From IMG/VR virus record IMGVR_UViG_3300032116_000004, positions 62,001 through 126,000 of that record: a stretch of DNA of 64,000 nt, one strand, 5' to 3'. The notes under the pieces are model-generated. The model was not told the origin of the DNA, did no database searches, and worked only from the letters and a program-made list of their open reading frames with translations. Position 1 is the stretch's first letter, and each line of letters opens with the position of its first letter. This DNA comes from a virus. Positions 56,492-63,766 of this stretch are shown here, piece by piece. The position numbers were made by a program, and so were the translations under genes.

Positions 56492-56901
56492 TGGGTCTAG
56501 ACATGTATGCTTACGCGGCCGCCCGCGCTGGACAACAAAAAGAATTCTGGGACACGGCTGAGTTGGCCCAAGGTAGCAACGAATATGAGAGCAAGACCGT
56601 GGCCCGACCCAGAGAGATCGCCTACTGGCGCAAGCATCCCAACCTACACGGCTGGTTTCGGGCCGAATGGGAAAGCCTGGGCAACGAAGGTTCGTTCAAT
56701 GGTGATGAACTGGAGATCACCTGGGACATGCTGGAACGCCTGGAATACGATGTGCGGAATGGCGAACTGCCCCAGACACAAGGTTTCTTCTTCGGCAACA
56801 ACTCCGATGCTGACTACTACAACGATGACTTAGAGTTTATCAAAAACGCCCGTGCGGAATTGTTCATGGGTCTCAAAGTATTCTACAATTCATCATGGTA
56901 A
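56491..56901 (+). CDS. Conserved phage protein (MGLDMYA family)
   Basis: This 136-residue product starts MGLDMYAYAAARAGQ and has AYWRKHPNLHGWFRAEWESL, a very widespread phage and plasmid family with unknown function. The GAGG and overlapping stop support the start. Confidence 0.85.
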   Translation: MGLDMYAYAAARAGQQKEFWDTAELAQGSNEYESKTVARPREIAYWRKHPNLHGWFRAEWESLGNEGSFNGDELEITWDMLERLEYDVRNGELPQTQGFFFGNNSDADYYNDDLEFIKNARAELFMGLKVFYNSSW

Positions 56902-57116
56902 AAGAAACCGATTTCAGACTTTGGTTGCGCCACATGTGGTTGGCCAATTGCGAAGAGCATGATGCTTATGGTGAACCACCTTATTCCATGACGGAATACT
57001 GGCGCCAGTATCGATGGTTCTTGCGCACTCAGTATCGCCGACACAAGAATCGCCCGCAGTATATTTCTCCAGAAATCCGGAGCATCATGCGCCCACCGCA
57101 GGACGCAGGGTGCTAG
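56895..57116 (+). CDS. Small phage protein
   Basis: A 73-residue Trp/Arg/Tyr-rich product overlaps the previous gene by 7 bp. Basic pattern RTQYRRHKNRPQY near the C-terminus. Function is unknown. Confidence 0.6.
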   Translation: MVKETDFRLWLRHMWLANCEEHDAYGEPPYSMTEYWRQYRWFLRTQYRRHKNRPQYISPEIRSIMRPPQDAGC

Positions 57117-57121
57117 AACTA

Positions 57122-57139
57122 GGTAAGTGCGCACTAACA
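57122..57139. repeat. 18-bp palindromic element, copy 6
   Basis: GGTAAGTGCGCACTAACA, with one mismatch at the end, lies 6 bp after the previous stop. The promoter -35 is 17 bp downstream. Confidence 0.85.
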
Positions 57140-57156
57140 TAGCGATTTTAGGGTGG

Positions 57157-57186
57157 TTGACCAGAAATGGCATTTTCGGTTATAAT
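57157..57186 (+). promoter_or_regulatory. Sigma70-like early promoter
   Basis: TTGACC, 18 bp, TATAAT, followed by TATAGTAAA. Confidence 0.88.
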
Positions 57187-57215
57187 ATAGGTATAGTAAA
57201 TGATTGGAGCCACTT

Positions 57216-57926
57216 ATGTATAGAACTTATTTCCGCCCAATGACAGCCCGTAGCCGCAAACCTCGCCAACAGCCCGCTGATGCAGTGGTATCAGCTGAAA
57301 CAGTATGGGGTGCCGCGGCTCATGCGGACAGGGTCAACGGTGGTGAGTATCGCAAGGAGCCCGAATATCGTGTGCGCGAAGATGGCACCATCACTGACGA
57401 AGTGGTGCGCCAGCCCAACAAGGTCCACATGTGGGCGGCCATCCGCGACAACTCCCTGATCACTGACGCAGATCGTGATACCGGTCGTGCCGCTTTGGAT
57501 TATGTCCGCAAGAATCTGATTATCAAAGGTCTCAAAGGATCTATGTCAGATTTCGATCGTTCTTTGACCTCAGTGGTTGACATCACTGAATTCCAGACCG
57601 GTGCAGATCGCTATGAAATCGCTCTTGTGACCAGCCAGATCCGTGCATTCCGTGAAGGCACACGCATCGAAGCCGTGATGGACGATGTGAACCGGGCTCC
57701 GTTGGCTGACGTGGGTGCCAAGGTATCGGGACATGCCCGAGTGATCCGCGTGGTCTACAGCACCAATTACAATGTCTACTTCGTCACTGCCAAGACTGAT
57801 ACCAATCACATGGTGTTCTTCAGTTACAGAGAGCGCCTGGCAGTGGACAGTGAGATCGATTTCCGTGGCACCGTGAAAGCACACAGACCGGATGCCACCC
57901 AACTCAATCGTGTGCGTTTGGCATAA
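57216..57926 (+). CDS. Conserved phage protein
   Basis: This 236-residue product starts MYRTYFRPMTARSRKP, with GGAG upstream. A TTG 12 bp before could also start it. It has AETVWGAAAHADRVNGGEYRK and, at the end, VYFVTAKTDTNHMVFFSYRE, a pattern seen in many phage genomes. Function is unknown; nucleic-acid binding is possible. Confidence 0.8.
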   Translation: MYRTYFRPMTARSRKPRQQPADAVVSAETVWGAAAHADRVNGGEYRKEPEYRVREDGTITDEVVRQPNKVHMWAAIRDNSLITDADRDTGRAALDYVRKNLIIKGLKGSMSDFDRSLTSVVDITEFQTGADRYEIALVTSQIRAFREGTRIEAVMDDVNRAPLADVGAKVSGHARVIRVVYSTNYNVYFVTAKTDTNHMVFFSYRERLAVDSEIDFRGTVKAHRPDATQLNRVRLA

Positions 57927-57935
57927 GGAGACCGT

Positions 57936-58061
57936 ATGCAATTCTTGATAGGTATCGTGGTAGGCATCGTGATCGCCACTGCTGGTTTCAGCGGTGTGGC
58001 TCGCATGCTGGACCGTGGAGTAGAAGCAGTGAAAACCCAAACCGAGGAACTTACCAAATGA
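57936..58061 (+). CDS. Small membrane protein
   Basis: A 41-residue protein with one N-terminal helix (MQFLIGIVVGIVIATAGFSG) then RMLDRGVEAVKTQTEEL. I recognise this as a common small phage membrane family. AAGGAG precedes the ATG. It is ATGA-coupled to the next gene. Confidence 0.75.
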   Translation: MQFLIGIVVGIVIATAGFSGVARMLDRGVEAVKTQTEELTK

Positions 58062-58396
58062 GTCTTGACCCTTTGACTGACGCCAACTTTGATCTAGAAC
58101 AACAGATCCTGCGATGCTGGAACATCGTGGATGACATCAGAGAGATCGTGGAAGATCTCCAAAGCGGACACATGGACCAGGCCGAAATGGTAGAGGCACT
58201 GACAGCCTACCGACAGGTCTATGCCAACCGTTTTGAGCGCACCTTCCGCACCTATGAAACCGTGTGTCGTGGCCTGCATGGGCTCAGGGCACAGGTCCGA
58301 GACTTTGAACTTGCCCAAACTGCTGGCCCAAAATCCGGCAAAATGGGCAAATCAAAGAAGCAGAAACCGGTTGACACAAAATCGGAATCTTGCTAA
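58058..58396 (+). CDS. Hypothetical helical protein
   Basis: The 112-residue protein is mostly helical with a Lys-rich tail (GKMGKSKKQKP). Coupled to the previous gene. A promoter sits in its last codons. Function is unknown. Confidence 0.7.
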   Translation: MSLDPLTDANFDLEQQILRCWNIVDDIREIVEDLQSGHMDQAEMVEALTAYRQVYANRFERTFRTYETVCRGLHGLRAQVRDFELAQTAGPKSGKMGKSKKQKPVDTKSESC

Positions 58397-58399
58397 AAT
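58371..58399 (+). promoter_or_regulatory. Sigma70-like promoter
   Basis: TTGACA, 17 bp, TGC-TAAAAT. The predicted start coincides with an ATG at 58406 of a 26-codon frame that ends in the next gene. Confidence 0.8.
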
Positions 58400-58475
58400 A
58401 TGGGTATGCTAAGAAATTGGCATATCAAGTTTAATTTAAATTCAACTTTAGGCAACTTAGAAAGGCAATTTTATT

Positions 58476-58811
58476 ATGGCAACTGAAAAACTCTTTACTG
58501 TAGCAGGCACAGCAACAAACCCAGATGGCACAACCAAGGCTCGTTTCGCCAACGACATGGTAGCCCGCGTCAAGATCTTGACCAAGGCCAAGTGCTCCAA
58601 CATCAACCTCGTGGAACTTCCACGTGCCATGACCAAACTCGAGGCATTGCAGTATCTGCAAGAGCAAGGTCAGACTGGTGATGCTGGCTATGCAGTAGCC
58701 AACAAGTTGGCTGAGAAGACCAAGATCGCCAAGCGTGGCGAGATCAAGGTCGCGGCCAAGCCCAAGGCTGTGAAAGCCAAGCAGACCACTGCTGTGGCCG
58801 ACGAAGCCTAA
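58476..58811 (+). CDS. Conserved phage protein
   Basis: A 111-residue product starts MATEKLFTVAGTATNPDGT, with KARFANDMVARVKILTKA and MTKLEALQYLQEQG, a layout I associate with small conserved phage proteins. A Lys/Ala-rich tail follows. It has its own promoter and terminator, so it forms a single-gene unit, probably highly expressed. Confidence 0.75.
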   Translation: MATEKLFTVAGTATNPDGTTKARFANDMVARVKILTKAKCSNINLVELPRAMTKLEALQYLQEQGQTGDAGYAVANKLAEKTKIAKRGEIKVAAKPKAVKAKQTTAVADEA

Positions 58812-58829
58812 TCGCTGTCAGCGATCTAC

Positions 58830-58859
58830 AAAAGCGGCTCCAGCAGGGCCGCTTTTTTT
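58830..58859 (+). terminator. Rho-independent terminator
   Basis: AAAGCGGC / GCCGCTTT with a 9-nt loop and a T run. Confidence 0.92.
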
Positions 58860-58876
58860 ATGACTTCAAAAAGGAT

Positions 58877-58882
58877 TAAATA
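58877..58882 (+). promoter_or_regulatory. TAAATA late-promoter-like motif
   Basis: GATTAAATAAC follows the terminator and lies 8 bp before the ATG at 58891; the leader would be extremely short. Confidence 0.4.
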
Positions 58883-58890
58883 ACTACACC

Positions 58891-59160
58891 ATGGATCGTC
58901 AAGAAGATCTGGCATTTGAAATACTCAACGAAGAAGCCGTAAGAGAGTTGGTGGTAAACCTCTGTTGGGTCCTTACCGAACATGGCATAACCGAGATCCA
59001 CGTGGGTGGGCTCATGCGGTTGGTAGGAATAGATTGCGAAACTGCCTCCGACTACGATGGTGATGTAATGGTCATCACGGACATACAACAAAAAATAAAA
59101 GAAGAAGGCGAAACCAGCGAGTTGATTGAAACACGCCCAGCCGACAGCACTTTACACTGA
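58891..59160 (+). CDS. Conserved phage protein
   Basis: The 89-residue product has RELVVNLCWVLTEHGITEIHVGGLMRLVG, in two blocks LCWVLTEHGITEIHVGG and LMRLVG, a layout I associate with cyanophage-like proteins. It ends one base before the next ATG's last base (TGATG). Function is unknown. Confidence 0.7.
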   Translation: MDRQEDLAFEILNEEAVRELVVNLCWVLTEHGITEIHVGGLMRLVGIDCETASDYDGDVMVITDIQQKIKEEGETSELIETRPADSTLH

Positions 59161-59384
59161 TGAACGAACCACTTTATATCGTGATCTTCCGTGGATCCGA
59201 TGCCCAGAAGCACCTCTTGTCTTGGGCAAAACAACACGGATTGGATCAACGTCATGTTGACAAAAACCGATTGAATCTCTATAATCAAAACATGCTTGAT
59301 AAATTCCGTATGACCTGGACCCAGACCTGGAGTGCCGTGACCATATGGGATTGCTGGAACAAGCGCCACCTAGAGGTCCGCTGA
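59160..59384 (+). CDS. Small phage protein
   Basis: A 74-residue protein (MNEPLYIVIFRGSDAQKHLL start) coupled to the previous gene. Strand-helix layout. Function is unknown. Confidence 0.6.
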   Translation: MNEPLYIVIFRGSDAQKHLLSWAKQHGLDQRHVDKNRLNLYNQNMLDKFRMTWTQTWSAVTIWDCWNKRHLEVR

Positions 59385-59666
59385 TTGCAACGATTCCGAG
59401 AATTCTGGAGTGCCAGTTTGCACTCAGACCCCCGTGCTTTTGCCTTAGAGATAACCAGTTTCGTGTTCACCGTGATAGCCAGCGTTTGGTTGGCTGTTTC
59501 GGCAGTGGCACCTAACATGGCCTTGATTTATCCAATCTTTTTTATTGGTAGCGCCGCTGGCTGTTGGGGCTACTACCGGCGCCAGTTGATCTGGCCCATG
59601 TTGCTCACGGCTTACTTCATGATCATCAATGTGTATGGTTTTGGTGTGGCTGTGCTCTGGTGGTGA
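59385..59666 (+). CDS. Membrane protein
   Basis: The 93-residue protein begins at a TTG directly after the previous stop. Three hydrophobic helices (about 23-42, 46-60 and 70-92). The C-terminus ends VLWW. Function is unknown. The TTG is chosen because no ATG exists near the start of the hydrophobic region. Confidence 0.65.
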   Translation: MQRFREFWSASLHSDPRAFALEITSFVFTVIASVWLAVSAVAPNMALIYPIFFIGSAAGCWGYYRRQLIWPMLLTAYFMIINVYGFGVAVLWW

Positions 59667-59676
59667 TAAAAACCAC

Positions 59677-59705
59677 TTGACAACCCTGCAACATTCATAC
59701 ATAAT
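59677..59705 (+). promoter_or_regulatory. Sigma70-like promoter
   Basis: TTGACA, 17 bp, CATAAT, followed by AAGGAG and the next ATG. Confidence 0.65.
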
Positions 59706-59725
59706 ATCGCAAGCAAGGAGTTGAA

Positions 59726-59896
59726 ATGGACAACGCACAATTTACCGAACAGATCAAGATATTGCTGGACGAATATCGGTCACTCAGTAGATCACTGGCC
59801 ACGGCCCAAGACCCCGATGCAGTCAAGCAACAGATGCACGACAACGTGCGCAGGCAGAATGCCTTGCGCCAACAAGCAAAAACACAAGGAGAATAG
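59726..59896 (+). CDS. Small helical protein
   Basis: A 56-residue helical protein (MDNAQFTEQIKILLDEYRSL start, then QQAKTQGE end) has AAGGAG upstream. It is followed 1 bp later by a histone-like gene. Function is unknown. Confidence 0.65.
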   Translation: MDNAQFTEQIKILLDEYRSLSRSLATAQDPDAVKQQMHDNVRRQNALRQQAKTQGE

Positions 59897-59897
59897 T

Positions 59898-60086
59898 ATG
59901 AGCAATCACGACGCAATCAAAACCGCTTTTGAAACCTACATCGCCGAGAACGACAAGTTCGCAGGCAAAGGTGTCAAAGCCGCCGCGGCCCGGGCCCGCA
60001 AAGCCCTGCAAGAAATGTCAAAGGCCATCAAGGAACGCCGCAAAGAAATCACGGCTGAAAAAGAGGCCATGGCAGCTACCAAATAA
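59898..60086 (+). CDS. Histone H1-like (Hc1-type) protein
   Basis: The 62-residue product has FETYIAENDKFAGKGVKAAA, RARKALQEMSKAIKERRKEI and a Lys-rich end, the pattern of Hc1/histone-H1-like DNA-condensing proteins (ENxKFxxKGxKAAxxRARKAL). It may coat phage DNA. AAGGAG precedes the ATG. A second H1-like tail is at 28128-28361. Confidence 0.75.
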   Translation: MSNHDAIKTAFETYIAENDKFAGKGVKAAAARARKALQEMSKAIKERRKEITAEKEAMAATK

Positions 60087-60097
60087 GGAGCATCACT

Positions 60098-60766
60098 ATG
60101 TCTACATTATCAGCCGCACAGAGTCTCAACACCGCAGTGGCCGGAGTCTTGGGTCGCATGGCCGGGGGAGTGTTTGCTACCTTGGTATTCGCAGCCTTGG
60201 TTGCTGGCATGGGCCTGGTTCCTGTGCTGTTCTCAGGTATCCTAGGCTACGTGATCATATTCGCACCTTTGCTGATGAGTTTATTTCTCATGTGGAAAGG
60301 TGACAGTCTCACTGAGCAAGGTATCAAACTGTGGTTCTTTGCCTTCGCGGCAGCCATGGGTCTGAGCCTCAGCCTGTTGTTCGCTGTGTATACCACCGGA
60401 TCCATAGTGCAGGCCTTGGTTGGCACCACTGTGAGTTTCACTGCGTTAGCGGGTTGGGGATATTTCACCAAACGAGACATCTCGGGTTGGGGTCCGTTCC
60501 TGTTCGCAGGTGTGATCGGTTTGATCATCGCCAGCGTGATCGGTATGTTCGTGGCATCCACTGCCCTGCAGATGACCATAAATGTATTGACCATCCTGAT
60601 ATTCCTGGGACTCACTGCCTATGACATGAATCGCATCCGTGACATGTTCTGGTCGGCCAGTGAGCAGGAAATAGGTCGCATGCAATGGTTTGGTGCATTG
60701 AGCCTATATATCAACTTCATCAACATCTTCGTGAGCCTGTTGCAACTGTTTGGTAATCGAGAATAG
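60098..60766 (+). CDS. Bax inhibitor-1/YccA-family membrane protein
   Basis: This 222-residue protein has seven hydrophobic segments and the family C-terminal pattern FLGLTAYDMNRIRDM (about 168-182), then SLYINFINIFVSLLQLFG at the end. BI-1 proteins are calcium-leak channels; YccA modulates the FtsH protease. Phage copies are known in large aquatic phages. AAGGAG upstream. It may protect the host membrane or curb FtsH during infection; inference only. Confidence 0.88.
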   Translation: MSTLSAAQSLNTAVAGVLGRMAGGVFATLVFAALVAGMGLVPVLFSGILGYVIIFAPLLMSLFLMWKGDSLTEQGIKLWFFAFAAAMGLSLSLLFAVYTTGSIVQALVGTTVSFTALAGWGYFTKRDISGWGPFLFAGVIGLIIASVIGMFVASTALQMTINVLTILIFLGLTAYDMNRIRDMFWSASEQEIGRMQWFGALSLYINFINIFVSLLQLFGNRE

Positions 60767-60768
60767 CC

Positions 60769-60975
60769 ATGATTTTTCTCACTCCCGAAGAGTGGAAATC
60801 ACTCCGAGATAAAATGATCAAAGCCGCACCCAAGACCCTGCTGGTCTTGGCTGTGCTGGTCATTGGTTATTGGGCAGGATGGTATATGAAGGGCAGTGAC
60901 ATCGCTTTGGATTGCAAGTATGCCAATTCATTTAGAGTGGAAACCAGCGCCTTTACCTGCACCAGGAAAATATGA
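60769..60975 (+). CDS. Small membrane protein
   Basis: A 68-residue single-span protein (helix about 23-42, LLVLAVLVIGYWAGWY) with two cysteines in the exterior part (C and C near the end). Follows the BI-1 gene by 2 bp. Function is unknown. Confidence 0.65.
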   Translation: MIFLTPEEWKSLRDKMIKAAPKTLLVLAVLVIGYWAGWYMKGSDIALDCKYANSFRVETSAFTCTRKI

Positions 60976-61154
60976 CGCAGACAACTTGGTCTGCTGAAGT
61001 GGTAGAAGATCCTGACACCGGAGAACTGATGCTGGACCTTGGTCTGGCGCTGTGCGACCAATTGGGTTGGCAGCCAGGTGATGAGGTGGAATGGGTCGAC
61101 AACAAGGACGGAACATGGACTATACAAAAGAAGACACCTTCTCAATCGATCTAG
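60972..61154 (+). CDS. AbrB/MazE-like small DNA-binding protein
   Basis: The 60-residue protein has VVEDPDTGELMLDLGLALCD, then LGWQPGDEVEWVDNKDGTWT and KKTP, the swapped-hairpin AbrB/SpoVT layout of small phage regulators. Coupled to the previous gene (ATGA) and overlapping the next by 40 bp. Confidence 0.75.
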   Translation: MTQTTWSAEVVEDPDTGELMLDLGLALCDQLGWQPGDEVEWVDNKDGTWTIQKKTPSQSI

Positions 61155-61552
61155 GCAATATTTCTTGCGACACCTCTATGAGTTCCACTGGTATTGCGTG
61201 GGATCCTCATTACGGCGCCATACCTTCCATCACAGTTTCACCCAACACGTGGTCCACAACGTCTGCGGGACAGTGGACCCTGGACGAGTCCAGGTTGGTA
61301 GCACCCAACTCAGCCAAGATACAACTCACAGGCGAAAACGCTGACATAGAGATCAACGGACGCAGTGTCATGCAGATCTTAGACGGCATCGAAAGTCGCC
61401 TGGGCCTGCTACATGCCCGTGAAGATCTAGAAAACGAGTGGTCGGAACTCCGGGTCCTGGGCGATCGCTATCGCGACATGGTGCGCAACATAGAAGAAAA
61501 ATCAAAGATGTGGGACACACTGAAAAAGATGCCACCACCTGAAATCAAATGA
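61115..61552 (+). CDS. Conserved phage protein
   Basis: The 145-residue product from ATG 61115 has SMSSTGIAWDPHYGAIPSI and AKIQLTGENADIEINGRSVM, ending with a helical LHAREDLENEWSELRVLGDR. I associate this family with T4-like aquatic phages, perhaps structural or assembly. Starts inside the AbrB-like gene. Confidence 0.75.
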   Translation: MDYTKEDTFSIDLGNISCDTSMSSTGIAWDPHYGAIPSITVSPNTWSTTSAGQWTLDESRLVAPNSAKIQLTGENADIEINGRSVMQILDGIESRLGLLHAREDLENEWSELRVLGDRYRDMVRNIEEKSKMWDTLKKMPPPEIK

Positions 61553-62316
61553 CACCAAAACAACGTATCAACTACATTACAAAGTGGATTAAAAGTTATG
61601 CCACCAGACACAAAATCAATACCTTGGTGGTGGGTGTATCGGGCGGCATAGATTCGGCCGTGGTATCCACGCTGTGTGCTCGTGCAGGACTGTATGTCAT
61701 TGCTGTGAGCATGCCCATCCGGCAAAGCGAACACACACATGATCTCAGCATGCGGCATGGACAGTGGCTGAAAGACACGTTTGAACTGGTGGATCACTTT
61801 GTTATCGATCTCACATCCGCCTTTGAACAATTTGAACATGCTACCCGTGTGTTCAGCGATGAACTGGCCTATGCCAACAGTCGTGCTAGATTACGCATGA
61901 TGACCTTGTATCAATTAGCGCAAGCCAACTCCGGCATCGTTGTGGGCACAGGCAACAAGGTTGAAGACTTTGGAGTGGGGTTCTTTACCAAGTATGGCGA
62001 CGGTGGTGTGGATATCAGTCCCATTGGAGACTGCATGAAAACTGAAGTGTGGGCCATGGGTCGTGAACTGGGCGTGTTGCAAGATATCATTGATGCCGCT
62101 CCCACTGATGGTTTATGGGCAGATGGTCGCACTGACGAACAACAGTTAGGCATGACCTACGCCGACCTTGAAGTGGCCATGCGCATGGACCAGGGCGAAA
62201 TACAGTGCGATAACAAAGAGCTCAAGAAAAATCTAAAACGATATCGAGAGATCCGTGCTCGCAATCTACACAAGATGCAGGCTATTCCGGTGTGTAAATT
62301 CAAAGATCAAGAATGA
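61549..62316 (+). CDS. nadE: NAD+ synthetase (NadE)
   Basis: This 255-residue ammonia-dependent NAD synthetase has the PP-loop GVSGGIDSA (about 29-37), VGTGNKVEDFGVGFFTKYGD (about 126) and DGLWADGRTDEQQLG (about 184). It amidates nicotinic acid adenine dinucleotide to NAD+. It is ATGA-coupled on both sides. It may counter NAD depletion, either from fast metabolism or from host NADase defences; the window holds no second NAD gene. Confidence 0.93.
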   Translation: MTPKQRINYITKWIKSYATRHKINTLVVGVSGGIDSAVVSTLCARAGLYVIAVSMPIRQSEHTHDLSMRHGQWLKDTFELVDHFVIDLTSAFEQFEHATRVFSDELAYANSRARLRMMTLYQLAQANSGIVVGTGNKVEDFGVGFFTKYGDGGVDISPIGDCMKTEVWAMGRELGVLQDIIDAAPTDGLWADGRTDEQQLGMTYADLEVAMRMDQGEIQCDNKELKKNLKRYREIRARNLHKMQAIPVCKFKDQE

Positions 62317-63719
62317 CGCCTTGGCAGGAATTTTATCTAAGCATAAAAGATTCATCATGGCCGGACTGCGACCATGAACAAGATTTTTTATCTCTACCAC
62401 AGTGGATACAGGATGAGTGTCAACAAGTTCATGGTTATGTGATAGGTAGTTACAGAAATCAGCCTCGATATCAACACAAAACATTTCCCATAAAAACTGC
62501 CACAGCTTGTCAACTCAAATGGAACTGGAGCACAGTTTATCTTACGACAGAAAATACTGCCAGTTGTCATCGCACCAATCATCACAAGTTTGATATCGAT
62601 GTATTTGATTTTCACAACACTCCTAGCAAGTTGGACGATAGATCTCGCATGCTCCAGGGATTTTGGCCCGAAAAAGGTTGTGGTTATTGTCGAGATATAG
62701 AAACGGCCGGAGGACAAAGTGACAGGATAACCAATCTTGATATGCCTGGAATGTTTGCTCCGCCAGAACTGGATGATGATCTTGTTGCTATCCAAGTCAC
62801 TCCTCGTATATTAGAAGTTTACTTTGACAATGTCTGTAATTTGAAATGTGTGTATTGCGGTCCGCATTTCAGCAGTTTATGGGATGCTGAAAACAAAAAA
62901 CATGGTAAGTTTGAAAAAAATGGTTTGATCATCTCGAATACATTTAAGAAAAGTCCTGATATCGCAAAAAATAAAACCAAGATGTTTGAGTGGATATCGC
63001 AACACGGACATAGCCTTACCAACTTTAATTTCCTTGGCGGCGAGCCTTTGTTCCAAAAAGATCTCGATGATTGTCTGGATTTTTTTGATCACAACCCAAT
63101 GCCGGAACTAGAGTTCCAGATTTTTACCAATCTCAATGCTACTCCGGCTCGAGTGTCTGCGGTGGTAAGCAAAATTAAAAATCTCATTGACAAACAACAT
63201 CTCAAAACTTTTGTGGTAACTGCCAGTCTCGATTGCTGGGGACCTGAACAAGAATATGCACGTTTTCCTCTCAAACTAGACATTTGGGAAAAAAATTTCC
63301 GATACCTGCTTGATCAATCTTGGATTAGATTAATAGTAGGTAGCACACTGACTCCTCTCACTATCAAGACTCTGCCTGATCTTATTGAGCGCATCAATCA
63401 ATGGAGAAAGATACGCCATGTATCTCATTACATGAACAGTGCAGAATCACCGTTGCACATGCATGTTGATATTTTAGGCGATGTTTTCGTGGATGATTTT
63501 AATAGAGCTATCCAGATCATGCCCGAGAATGATGCGGAGCAGATCAATATCAAAAAATATCTGCAAGGCATTGCTCAAGAAAGCGCCAGCAAAGGATTTG
63601 ACACAGAGGAAATCATAAAGCTCCGAGAATTTTTAACCGAACTCGATCGGCGTAGAGCAACCAATTGGCAACGAGTTTTTCCTTGGTTAGAGCCTATTTT
63701 TCAGCAGGTTGACCAATAA
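62313..63719 (+). CDS. Radical SAM protein, twitch-type
   Basis: The 468-residue protein has CNLKCVYCGP (about 175-184) for the 4Fe-4S cluster and FLGGEPLF (about 244). N-terminal KGCGYCRD (about 122) may add a cysteine pair. It is more AT-rich and contains many Lys/Asp/Phe. It overlaps nadE by 4 bp. This type occurs in aquatic phages, usually without known substrate. The other radical SAM gene in the window is at 37686. Confidence 0.85.
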   Translation: MTPWQEFYLSIKDSSWPDCDHEQDFLSLPQWIQDECQQVHGYVIGSYRNQPRYQHKTFPIKTATACQLKWNWSTVYLTTENTASCHRTNHHKFDIDVFDFHNTPSKLDDRSRMLQGFWPEKGCGYCRDIETAGGQSDRITNLDMPGMFAPPELDDDLVAIQVTPRILEVYFDNVCNLKCVYCGPHFSSLWDAENKKHGKFEKNGLIISNTFKKSPDIAKNKTKMFEWISQHGHSLTNFNFLGGEPLFQKDLDDCLDFFDHNPMPELEFQIFTNLNATPARVSAVVSKIKNLIDKQHLKTFVVTASLDCWGPEQEYARFPLKLDIWEKNFRYLLDQSWIRLIVGSTLTPLTIKTLPDLIERINQWRKIRHVSHYMNSAESPLHMHVDILGDVFVDDFNRAIQIMPENDAEQINIKKYLQGIAQESASKGFDTEEIIKLREFLTELDRRRATNWQRVFPWLEPIFQQVDQ

Positions 63720-63737
63720 TCCAAAAGGTATTATAAT
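63709..63737 (+). promoter_or_regulatory. Sigma70-like early promoter
   Basis: TTGACC, 17 bp, TATAAT. The -35 lies in the last codons of the radical SAM gene. Confidence 0.8.
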
Positions 63738-63766
63738 AATACAATGATAACATTTTGGAGTCATCA

